NCBI RefSeq assembly: GCF_003002065.1
Contig: NZ_PVZG01000004.1
Coordinates: 372,001-436,000, forward strand
DNA length: 64,000 bases
From: Pseudosporangium ferrugineum
GTDB lineage: Bacteria; Actinomycetota; Actinomycetes; Mycobacteriales; Micromonosporaceae
Direction of reading: 5' to 3'
Below, piece after piece: positions 56,892-63,570 of the stretch (positions within the stretch are counted from its first letter, which is position 1; each line of letters starts with the position of its first letter). The translations under genes and the position numbers were made by a program. The notes beneath the pieces are model-generated. The model saw only the letters and a program-made list of their open reading frames with translations. It did not search any database and was not told the origin of the DNA.

Positions 56892-57491
56892 CTACCGCGT
56901 CGCCTCCGCCGTGTGCGTCCCGCGCAGAACGAAGGCGAGCGCCACCTCCGCGGCCCCGACGAGCAGGCTGCTGAGCCCTGTGAGGATCACCAGCGCGGCA
57001 AGGGAGACGTCGGGCATCAGCAGGAACACGAATCCCGCGGCGCAGGACAGCAAGCCTACGCAGAGAAGGCCGAGGCGGGCCGCACCCGTGCGCTGAAGGC
57101 CCAGCACGACCTCGGTGAGCCCGCTGAGGATCCAGGTGATGGCGAACAGCAGGGACAGCACGGCCAGGCGGTTCACGAGGTCGCGCAGACAGACCAGCCC
57201 GGCGACGAGAACGACGACGCCGACCATCCCGGACAGCACATGGTGGGCGATGCTCCCGCTGCCGGGAAGGAAGGCGCTGATGATCCGGGCGATGCCCGCC
57301 ATGAGAAGCCACACCCCGGCGAGAGCTGACATCACGCGGAGCGAGACGTCCGGCAAGAGGAGCACCGCGGCACCGAAGGCCACCCCGAGCACGCCGGTCG
57401 CCAGGACGGCCTTCCACGGGACGGCGATCGAGCGGAGCTCGGCCGCAACGCCCGGCCGGGCGGCTGCCGTGTTGTTGCCTGTCCCGATCAT
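56892..57491 (-). CDS. HdeD family membrane protein
   Basis: 199 residues from ATG 57491 (GGAGGAGG upstream). Six TM segments in pairs (WKAVLATGVLGVAFGAAVLL, VMSALAGVWLLMAGIARII, HHVLSGMVGVVVLVAGLVCL, LAVLSLLFAITWILSGLTEV, LLCVGLLSCAAGFVFLL, LAALVILTGLSSLLVGAAEV) give the HdeD/DUF308 pattern. LLLPDVSLRVM and LLMPDVSLAALV show its internal repeat. HdeD protects E. coli at high cell density and low pH; in actinobacteria the family often lies near universal-stress and dormancy genes, as here. It is followed by the P450 gene on the other strand. Confidence 0.85.
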   Translation of the reverse strand: MIGTGNNTAAARPGVAAELRSIAVPWKAVLATGVLGVAFGAAVLLLPDVSLRVMSALAGVWLLMAGIARIISAFLPGSGSIAHHVLSGMVGVVVLVAGLVCLRDLVNRLAVLSLLFAITWILSGLTEVVLGLQRTGAARLGLLCVGLLSCAAGFVFLLMPDVSLAALVILTGLSSLLVGAAEVALAFVLRGTHTAEATR

Positions 57492-57571
57492 GCTGACCTC
57501 CTCCGGCGCTCGCCCGTGCGTTCGGGCGCGGTCGCCATGCCGAGCTAACCGGGACACGGGGGCACGGGTCA

Positions 57572-59434
57572 TCATCCGCCGCGGGGGAACCGGCCCTTCG
57601 CGGTGGGCCGCTCCGCGGCTTCCGGCCGCGGCGGCACATCAGCCGGCCCGGGCGAACTCACCCACTCGGCTCCGGTCTGCGCCCGGTAGGCGGAGACCGC
57701 CTCGTCCAGGGTCGCGAAGAAGTGCGCCGGGCCGATCGCTTCCGTCAGCCCGTACCTGTCGATCTTGCGCCGTACCGGGTCCTTGAGTTCGGCCCACACC
57801 AGCACGATTCCGTCGGCGTCCAGTTCGGCCAGGAGCACCGTCAGCATGTCCGCCGCGGTGGTGTCGACGTCGGTCACGGGCTCCGCCGCCAGAACGATCC
57901 AGCGCGGCCGCGGTTCGGCGCGGGCCAGGCCGCGGATCTGATCGCGGAACACCCGGGCGTTGGCGAAGATCAGCGGGGCGTCGAAGCGGAACAGCATCAG
58001 GCCGGGCAGACGGTCCGCGACCGGGTACGAACGCACGTCGTGGTAGCCCGGCACACCGGGCGCCCTCCGTAGCTCGGTCTGGTAGGGCCACCACACCCGC
58101 CGGAACACGTTGAGGACCGACATCCCGACCGCGACGCCGATGCCGGGCAGGACGCCGAGAAGCGCCACTCCGAGGAAAGCGGTGATCGAGACCAGGAACT
58201 CGAGACGGCGGCGACGCCACAGACGCACCGTGCCACGCACGTCCGCCAGCGACATCGACGCCGCGATCACCACGGCGCCGAGAGCGGGCTGGGGCAGATC
58301 CCGCAGCAGGCCGGGGGTGAGCAGGAGCATGGCGAGGATGACGGCGGCACCGACGATGCCGGTCACCTGGGTACGGGCGCCGGACTGCTCGGCGACGGCG
58401 GTGCGTGAGCCGCTGGTGCTGACCGGGAAGCCCTGGAAGAAGGAGGCCGCGACGTTGGCCGCGCCGACACCGATCATCTCCTGGTCGGGCCGGATCTCCT
58501 GACCGGTACGGGCGGCGAACGACGACGCGGTGGAGATGGTGTCGGCCAGTGACACGACGGTGATGCCGACGGCGCCGGCCAGCAGTGGCACAAGCTGGGA
58601 CCAGGACGCGTGGGGCAGGCTGAGGGGCGGGAAGCCGGCCGGCAAGGGGCCGACGAGGACCACGCCGCGGCTGCCCAGGTCCGCCACCCACGTCGCGGCG
58701 ATCGCGGCGACGACGGCGATCAGCACCGCCGGCACCTTCGGCAGCCATCGCTGGAGCACCACGATGATGGCCAGGGTGACCAGGCCCACCGCGCATGCGG
58801 CCGGAACGGCGTCGCCGCTCGCCAGCCCCCGGAGGAAGCCGGCTGCCTCGTTGAGCAGCCCGTCGCCGTCCACGGAGAACCCGCAGAGCTTGGGCAGCTG
58901 ACTGACGAAGATGGTGACCGCGAGACCGTTCATGTAGCCGATCTGCGTGGGCTTGGACAGCAGGTCCGCGACGAACCCCAGCCTGGCGACCCCGGCCACC
59001 GCCATGATCACGCCGACCATCAGGGCGAGCATCGAGGCCAGGCCCATGGTCGTCGCCACGTCGGCGCCGGTGCCGACCACGGTGATCAGCACCGCAGCGA
59101 TCATGGGTCCCAATGAGGAGTCCGGCCCGACCACGAGGATCCGGGAGGAACCGAAGAGGGCATAGCCGATCAGCCCGAACACGGTCGTGTACAGCCCGGT
59201 GATCGGCGGCAGGCCGGCAAGTTCCGCGTACGCCATGCCCTGCGGGACCAGCAGGCTCGACAGGACCAGGCCAGCGACGAGGTCCTTGGGCAACCACCGG
59301 CGGCGGTAGCCGGCCACGACCCGCACCCCGGGCACCCATCGGCCCCCAGCCGCGCGTGCCCCTGCCGCCGGCTCCTTCGCCGCCGTCACCGCCTGCTCCA
59401 TCGCGGGCCGACCATCATCCACTCCGCCTCCCAT
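57572..59434 (-). CDS. SulP family inorganic anion transporter with STAS domain
   Basis: 620 residues. The SulP signature is near the start: DLVAGLVLSSLLVPQGMAYAELAGLPPITGLYTTVFG-type helices (QGMAYAELAGLPPITGLY shown). About eleven more hydrophobic segments follow, including SFFQGFPVSTSGSRTAVAEQ, the second conserved SulP block. The C-terminal STAS domain (LMLFRFDAPLIFANARVFRD, WIVLAAEPVTDVDTTAADM) is complete with the Asp-Thr switch region. Such proteins carry sulfate, bicarbonate or other anions. The ATG at 59434 overlaps the preceding gene by 49 bp; ATG 59401 or GTG 59422 are alternatives, none with a clear ribosome-binding site. In M. tuberculosis a SulP gene (Rv1739c) lies near Rv1733c, as in this window. 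Confidence 0.88.
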   Translation of the reverse strand: MGGGVDDGRPAMEQAVTAAKEPAAGARAAGGRWVPGVRVVAGYRRRWLPKDLVAGLVLSSLLVPQGMAYAELAGLPPITGLYTTVFGLIGYALFGSSRILVVGPDSSLGPMIAAVLITVVGTGADVATTMGLASMLALMVGVIMAVAGVARLGFVADLLSKPTQIGYMNGLAVTIFVSQLPKLCGFSVDGDGLLNEAAGFLRGLASGDAVPAACAVGLVTLAIIVVLQRWLPKVPAVLIAVVAAIAATWVADLGSRGVVLVGPLPAGFPPLSLPHASWSQLVPLLAGAVGITVVSLADTISTASSFAARTGQEIRPDQEMIGVGAANVAASFFQGFPVSTSGSRTAVAEQSGARTQVTGIVGAAVILAMLLLTPGLLRDLPQPALGAVVIAASMSLADVRGTVRLWRRRRLEFLVSITAFLGVALLGVLPGIGVAVGMSVLNVFRRVWWPYQTELRRAPGVPGYHDVRSYPVADRLPGLMLFRFDAPLIFANARVFRDQIRGLARAEPRPRWIVLAAEPVTDVDTTAADMLTVLLAELDADGIVLVWAELKDPVRRKIDRYGLTEAIGPAHFFATLDEAVSAYRAQTGAEWVSSPGPADVPPRPEAAERPTAKGRFPRGG

Positions 59435-59973
59435 GAGCGCAGCCGCCGGCGATCGAGGCGCCGGACGACGATGCGCCGGACGCCGGCCAGCAAGGCAACG
59501 AGCACCGCCACTGCCAGCAGCGCGGCGGCCGACGCGTCCACACCCGCGTTACGCCGACGCGGTGGCCGTACCAGATCACCGTGCTCGTCGATCCAGACGG
59601 GCACCGTGCTACCGGCCGGCATGCCCGCCGGCACGGGGACGGCGCCCGAACGGTCGACGCCGTCCGGGCCGGACCAGCGCGCCAGCACCGACACGTCGGT
59701 GGGGAGCGGCGGCGCCTCCCCTGCCGCGTAAACCAGGTTCGGCGCGTCCTGTACCAGCACGGCGACCGCGGGGCGGTGGTGCTGCTTCTCCCACGCGTTC
59801 GCGCGCACGTCGGCGCCGTACGCCATGCTCCCCGCCCGCCATGCCACCCAAGGCCCAGCGAGCAGGATCACCATGGCGAGCCCCAGCGTCATCCAGGCCT
59901 GGATCCGGTCCGAGCCACGACGCAGCGGAGCACGGGTCCACGGCATCGGGCGGGTCGTCCGCTTTCCCAGCAT
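59386..59973 (-). CDS. Rv1733c-like two-TM membrane protein
   Basis: 195 residues with an N-terminal TM helix (AWMTLGLAMVILLAGPWVAW) and a second one (SAAALLAVAVLVALLAGVRR) flanking an external loop of about 90 residues that includes WEKQHHRPAVAVLVQDAP, VSVLARWSGPDG and GSTVPVWIDEHGDLV. The architecture and the VPVWID loop match the Rv1733c family of M. tuberculosis, a DosR-regulon antigen. No function is established. It overlaps the SulP gene, so the two are co-translated. No DosR-type box was found upstream. Confidence 0.8.
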   Translation of the reverse strand: MLGKRTTRPMPWTRAPLRRGSDRIQAWMTLGLAMVILLAGPWVAWRAGSMAYGADVRANAWEKQHHRPAVAVLVQDAPNLVYAAGEAPPLPTDVSVLARWSGPDGVDRSGAVPVPAGMPAGSTVPVWIDEHGDLVRPPRRRNAGVDASAAALLAVAVLVALLAGVRRIVVRRLDRRRLRSWEAEWMMVGPRWSRR

Positions 59974-59986
59974 GCGGCCTCTCCTG

Positions 59987-60439
59987 TCATGAGTCGCCGT
60001 AGGCTCCGGCCACCTCAGCGCCGTGCACCGACACCGCGTACGTGACGACGACCGTCATCGCGATGGCCGTCACCGACCACATCGGGTAGACGTCGAGAAA
60101 GACGAAGTTGACCAGGGCAGCCACAACGGCCAGCAGGACGGTGGTGACCCGCGCCCAGACAAGGCCCCGGAGCAGCCCCAACCCCGTGACGGCGGCCACC
60201 GTGCCGATCGCTGTGTGTACCCAGGCGACGGCGGTCAGACCGACCGGCAACAGCAGGTCCGCCCGTCCGCCGGCCAGCGCCTCCGGCCGGAGGAGAGCCA
60301 GCAGACCGGTGCTGACGTGCACGACCCCCAGCATGAAGATCATGATCGCGCCGAGCAGCGCCCAGCCGGCCCACGCCGTCGCTTCGCTGCGGGTGACGCC
60401 GGCGTACGCCGCACCCGGCACCGTCTCGGGGTCCGGCAT
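59987..60439 (-). CDS. Four-TM DUF7144-like membrane protein
   Basis: 150 residues. After a 20-residue soluble start, four TM helices: WAGWALLGAIMIFMLGVVHV, LLPVGLTAVAWVHTAIGTVA, VWARVTTVLLAVVAALVNFV, WSVTAIAMTVVVTYAVSVHG. The pattern (GALMIMLGI..I..GL near helix 1, WAR..G...A..N near helix 3) is that of DUF7144 proteins in actinobacteria, frequently beside stress genes. No catalytic residues are evident. It lies 14 bp upstream of the Rv1733c-like gene on the same strand. Confidence 0.75.
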   Translation of the reverse strand: MPDPETVPGAAYAGVTRSEATAWAGWALLGAIMIFMLGVVHVSTGLLALLRPEALAGGRADLLLPVGLTAVAWVHTAIGTVAAVTGLGLLRGLVWARVTTVLLAVVAALVNFVFLDVYPMWSVTAIAMTVVVTYAVSVHGAEVAGAYGDS

Positions 60440-60453
60440 GGTGCCTCCTTCGC

Positions 60454-60855
60454 TCAGCAGGTGCCCGACATGGCGTCACCGAGGGTCCGGACCCCGGCCT
60501 GCAACTGGGCCAGGGCCGTCCGCACCGAGGCGAGGCCGGCCACACCGGGCGTCTCCCGGGCCGCGGCAACGCTCTCCGAGACCTGTTCGGAGGCGGCCCG
60601 CACGGCCGCGATCTCGGCCGCGAACTGCGCTCCGGCATCGGTCAGGAGCTGCCGGACATCTGCCCGCAACTGCTGCAACTGCGCCTTCAGCGGGGGCAGG
60701 CCGTTCTCCGCCACGTTCACGTTGCGGATCTGGTGCATCGTGGTCTGTACGGCGGCGAGGCTGGCACACACCGGCGGAGGGTCTGCGCCGCACCCGCCGA
60801 TGCCGAGCGTCGCCGCCACCGTCATGGCGGCGATCCGGGCAGGCATCCGTTTCAT
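60454..60855 (-). CDS. Small helical lipoprotein
   Basis: 133 residues from ATG 60855. The signal MKRMPARIAAMTVAATLGIGGC ends in a lipobox Cys. The mature part is almost entirely amphipathic helix with coiled-coil character (LKAQLQQLRADVRQLLTDAG, AAEIAAVRAASEQVSESVAA, SVRTALAQLQAGVRTLGDAM), one Cys near the start (VCASLAAVQ) and a C-terminal Cys that could form a disulphide. Function unknown; a cell-envelope spacer or binding role is plausible. The next gene on the strand starts 14 bp downstream. Confidence 0.7.
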   Translation of the reverse strand: MKRMPARIAAMTVAATLGIGGCGADPPPVCASLAAVQTTMHQIRNVNVAENGLPPLKAQLQQLRADVRQLLTDAGAQFAAEIAAVRAASEQVSESVAAARETPGVAGLASVRTALAQLQAGVRTLGDAMSGTC

Positions 60856-60923
60856 GCGTCCAGCCTCACCGCCGGGCTCCGGCCGTACGTCATCTGGCGA
60901 GGATGAACGCGGCGGCAATGGAT

Positions 60924-60955
60924 GATGCCGGCCCGCATCCTTGCGGGCCGGCATC
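60924..60955. terminator. Terminator hairpin after the DUF1269-like gene
   Basis: GATGCCGGCCCGCA and TGCGGGCCGGCATC are perfect 14-bp arms with loop TCCT, in the 161-bp gap between the DUF1269-like gene and the lipoprotein gene on the minus strand. Confidence 0.82.
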
Positions 60956-61016
60956 CGGAAGGTCCGGCGGTCCTACCCGGGTCCTCGCCCTGACCCGGTG
61001 AATGCCGGACCGGTGG

Positions 61017-61556
61017 TCACGGGACGGAGGGGGCCGGCGAGGTTGTCACCGTGTCGGCCCCCGAGTCGGTGGACCCGCCGTGCAGCGCGGCCTGGAGTTC
61101 CGCCTCGGTCTCCTTGGGCAGCGACGACTTGAGCACCGTGCCGCCGAACTGCGCCAGTCCCTCGACGGCCTTGTCGGGCGTGGCGTGCTCGACGACCAGG
61201 AACAACGCCGACGTGCCGGGCTGCAGCATGTCGCGTACCTGGGACTGGAATTCCTTGTTGATCGCGCCCTTGGACATCTTGCCCATGAGCGCTCCCAGTC
61301 CCGCACCGACCGCCATTCCGAGCACAGGAATGAAGAAGAGCATGCCGAACAGCAGGCCCCAGAACATTCCCCAGGTAGCGCCTCCGCCCACCGCGTGGTG
61401 GTTGGTCGTGACGTGGAACTTGCCTTCCCGGTCGCGGATGATGGCCGCAATGGCGTCGGGCTGGATGATCAGATCCTTCGCGAGACGTTGTGCCTCCAGC
61501 GACGCAGCCGTCGCGGTGGTCTCGTCGGGGTAACCGATGGCGACGAGTGTTGCCAT
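61017..61556 (-). CDS. DUF1269-like protein
   Basis: 179 residues. Typical layout: a beta-alpha-beta start (TLVAIGYPDETTATAASLEAQ), the IIRDREGKFHVTTNHH segment, a Gly-rich amphipathic or membrane-inserting region (ATWGMFWGLLFGMLFFIPVL, GMAVGAGLGALMG) and the second half-domain (DMLQPGTSALFLVVEHATPD, LAQFGGTVLKSSLPKETEAE). DUF1269 proteins are widespread, may sit at membranes, and occur with stress or dormancy genes. A disordered Ser/Thr/Pro tail ends it. It is divergent from the DUF6325-like gene, and the two share a weak relationship in sequence plan. Confidence 0.83.
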   Translation of the reverse strand: MATLVAIGYPDETTATAASLEAQRLAKDLIIQPDAIAAIIRDREGKFHVTTNHHAVGGGATWGMFWGLLFGMLFFIPVLGMAVGAGLGALMGKMSKGAINKEFQSQVRDMLQPGTSALFLVVEHATPDKAVEGLAQFGGTVLKSSLPKETEAELQAALHGGSTDSGADTVTTSPAPSVP

Positions 61557-61642
61557 GATTCGTACACATCCCTTCGCTGATCTGCACCGCCGGGTCGCGT
61601 CCGCGGCGTCGGCACCCAGTCAGCCACGCCGGCCGCCCGGCG

Positions 61643-61665
61643 GCCTCATTACGCACGAATGAGGC
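61643..61665. promoter_or_regulatory. Inverted repeat in the DUF1269/DUF6325 divergent promoter
   Basis: GCCTCATT and AATGAGGC are perfect 8-bp arms around a 7-bp spacer, central in the 246-bp gap between the two starts. A shared operator is likely; the regulator is not evident. Confidence 0.5.
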
Positions 61666-61802
61666 TGGGCCGGTTCTCACGGCAGCCACCAGCACCACTC
61701 CCACCGGATGAGGCGGCATCGCCCGCAACAGCCGAGTATCGGGTCGGGTGGGCCACGGCCGTGGGTCTCACCCTCACCCGATCACACGAAGGAGTGGGGC
61801 AG

Positions 61803-62342
61803 ATGGCCATCGGTCCGGTTCAGATGATCGTGCTGGGCTTCGATCATCCGCATTTCCATGGCGAGGTGATCGCCGAACTGGAGGCGCTCCGCAGGAGCGA
61901 CACCGTCAGGGTGATCGACGCGCTCGCTGTCTACAAGGACGCCCGCGGGCAGATCGAGGTCGAGCACTTGAGCAACCTGTCCACCGAGGAGGCGGTCGAA
62001 CTCGGCAGCAAGATCGGAGCGCTGCTGGGCCTCGGCATCGACGGTGAGGCCGGCATGGAGACCGGAGCGACCGCGGGCGCGGAGGCCGGCCTGGCGGGGG
62101 TGAGAGCGTTCAGCGACGAGGACGCCTGGGACATCCTCGCGGAGATTCCCGACGACTCCGCGGCGGCGCTCCTGCTCATCGAGCACCACTGGGCCGTGCC
62201 GCTGCGGGATGCCATTGCCCGGGCCGGCGGCCGCCGGATCAGCGACGGCTTCATCAGCCCGTTCGACCTGGTCGCCATCGGCCTGGCCACGGCGGTCGAG
62301 GCCAAGGAGCTGCACGACCTGGAGTCGGCGCCGGCCCGGTAG
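61803..62342 (+). CDS. DUF6325-like / DUF1269-related protein
   Basis: 179 residues from ATG 61803 (GAAGGAG upstream). The start (GPVQMIVLGFDHPHFHGEVI) and RVIDALAVYKDARGQIEVEH, followed by a Gly/Ala-rich centre (GSKIGALLGLGIDG, TGATAGAEAGLAGV) and SAAALLLIEHHWAVPLRDAI, match the short proteins annotated as DUF6325, which resemble a DUF1269 domain with a weaker membrane segment. The C-terminus FDLVAIGLATAVEAKELHD is characteristic. No enzymatic motif. The 24-residue Arg-rich peptide follows 28 bp downstream. Confidence 0.75.
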   Translation: MAIGPVQMIVLGFDHPHFHGEVIAELEALRRSDTVRVIDALAVYKDARGQIEVEHLSNLSTEEAVELGSKIGALLGLGIDGEAGMETGATAGAEAGLAGVRAFSDEDAWDILAEIPDDSAAALLLIEHHWAVPLRDAIARAGGRRISDGFISPFDLVAIGLATAVEAKELHDLESAPAR

Positions 62343-62369
62343 CCGGCCGCGAACACAAGGAGGAAGAAC

Positions 62370-62444
62370 ATGTTCGGATCCCGCCGGGTAGCCCGGCGTA
62401 CAGCACGCCGCACGGCACGGCGAGTGTCGAGACGCCGCCGTTGA
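62370..62444 (+). CDS. 24-residue arginine-rich peptide
   Basis: An AAGGAGG ribosome-binding site stands before ATG 62370; the reading frame encodes MFGSRRVARRTARRTARRVS followed by four Arg, then TGA. Twelve of 24 residues are Arg, in ARRT-type repeats. It lies directly after the DUF6325-like gene. I recall similar very short MFG-RR peptides beside DUF6325 genes, but could not check. Such a charge density would bind nucleic acid or anionic membrane lipids. Alternatively it is the start of a frame broken by mutation. Confidence 0.55.
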   Translation: MFGSRRVARRTARRTARRVSRRRR

Positions 62445-62539
62445 CGGAAGACCCGGAGACCGCGGATGCAGCGGGGTGACGTCCCGGCTCATCCGCGGCG
62501 GGTGGCGCGCCGGGCCGGCGGCCGGAGCAGGGTGACGAC

Positions 62540-63064
62540 ATGCATACATCAGACCCGGAGCCTGGATCCCCGCCGGCGCAGCGCCCTGTCGCCCGATGGA
62601 CGGACATGGTGGTAGGCGTCGCCTTCGCGACCGGCGAAGGCGCTTCCGGCGTCGTCGCGGCTGCGCGCCGCGCGGCCGGTCGGGGGCGCCGGCGCATCGA
62701 CGGGCTCGCCGGCCGGGGCGCCGCGGAACGGACGCGGTGGCGACGGCGCGCGACGTGGGCGGCCGGGGCCACGGCGAACGCCATCGCGACCGCGCCGGTG
62801 ATCGACCGCGTCGTGGACAGTCAGCTCCAGCGCGTGCTCCGCCCGGTCGTGCACGCCGTGCTGGATGAGGTGCTGGCGTTGCTGGAGACCGAGCCCGAGC
62901 GGATCCGGCCGCTTCTCCGGGGCCAGCGCGAGGGCCTGGTCGACGAACTCCTCGAACGGCTGAGGGCCGGCGCGGAGGCCGGCGACACGGCGGTCGACCG
63001 CCTGACCTTCCGGGTGTTCCACCCGGGATCGCGTCCCGAGCCCGCGCCGCCGTCCGGCCCGTGA
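62540..63064 (+). CDS. Hypothetical protein preceding an RDD-family gene
   Basis: 174 residues. After a Pro-rich start come amphipathic and Arg-rich helices (VVGVAFATGEGASGVVAAAR, RTRWRRRATWAAGATANAIA) and a C-terminal helical part (VVHAVLDEVLALLETEPERI, REGLVDELLERLRAGAEAGD). The GTGA overlap with the RDD gene shows co-translation. The charge pattern suggests membrane-surface attachment. No family is recognised. The 95 bp upstream hold no clear promoter. Confidence 0.6.
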   Translation: MHTSDPEPGSPPAQRPVARWTDMVVGVAFATGEGASGVVAAARRAAGRGRRRIDGLAGRGAAERTRWRRRATWAAGATANAIATAPVIDRVVDSQLQRVLRPVVHAVLDEVLALLETEPERIRPLLRGQREGLVDELLERLRAGAEAGDTAVDRLTFRVFHPGSRPEPAPPSGP

Positions 63065-63570
63065 ACGTCTCCTACGCCGGGCCGGTGAGCCGGGCAACCG
63101 CGTACCTGATCGATGCGCTTCTGGTCGCCGTCGTCTTCGCGTGCGGCGCGGCGATCGCCGGCATGATCACGTCAGTCCTGGGCGCGCGCCTGGACCACGT
63201 GGCCGACGCGGTCATGTCGGCGCTGTTTCTGGTCCTGCCCGCCATCCTCGCAAGTTACTGTGCCCTGTTCTGGTCACTGGCCGGCCGCACACCGGGGATG
63301 GCGGTGCTGGGGGTGCGGGTGGCCCCCGTGCACCCCGGCCGGCTCTCCCTCCCCGCGGCGCTGCTGCGAGCGCTCGTCCTGGCGTATTTCCCGATCGGAG
63401 CCGTCTGGGCGCTGGTGGACCGGCGACATCAGGCCGCTCACGACAAGGTGGCCCGCACCGTGGTGCTGAGAAGCCCTTCGGGGGCGCGGCGGTTCACGGA
63501 GCTCTCGGGAAACGCCGGACCGCCCCGGCGCACCAGCCGGCCGCGTTCTGCTGACGTTCCTCGACCGTGA
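63061..63570 (+). CDS. RDD family membrane protein
   Basis: 169 residues from GTG. The family name motif is represented by VSRATAYLIDALLVAVVFAC (RxxAxxID), followed by three TM helices (LVAVVFACGAAIAGM, SALFLVLPAILASYCALFW, LLRALVLAYFPIGAVWAL) and the C-terminal RRHQAAHDKVARTVVL, the usual RDD ending (DxxHDxxxxTxVV). Its role is unclear; some members are ion or drug transporters. Its last 77 bp overlap the convergent metallophosphoesterase gene. Confidence 0.85.
   Translation: MNVSYAGPVSRATAYLIDALLVAVVFACGAAIAGMITSVLGARLDHVADAVMSALFLVLPAILASYCALFWSLAGRTPGMAVLGVRVAPVHPGRLSLPAALLRALVLAYFPIGAVWALVDRRHQAAHDKVARTVVLRSPSGARRFTELSGNAGPPRRTSRPRSADVPRP

Noticed and set aside
56892..62342. DosR/DevR-type palindromes before the HdeD/SulP/Rv1733c-like genes
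   Set aside because: No GGGAC...GTCCC dyad of the right length was seen upstream of these starts.
2378..63564. Many other long open frames on the opposite strand of clear genes, rich in Arg, Gly, Pro and Ala
   Set aside because: They overlap genes with strong family motifs, have no domains and no start signals. They are the normal by-product of GC-rich third codon positions.
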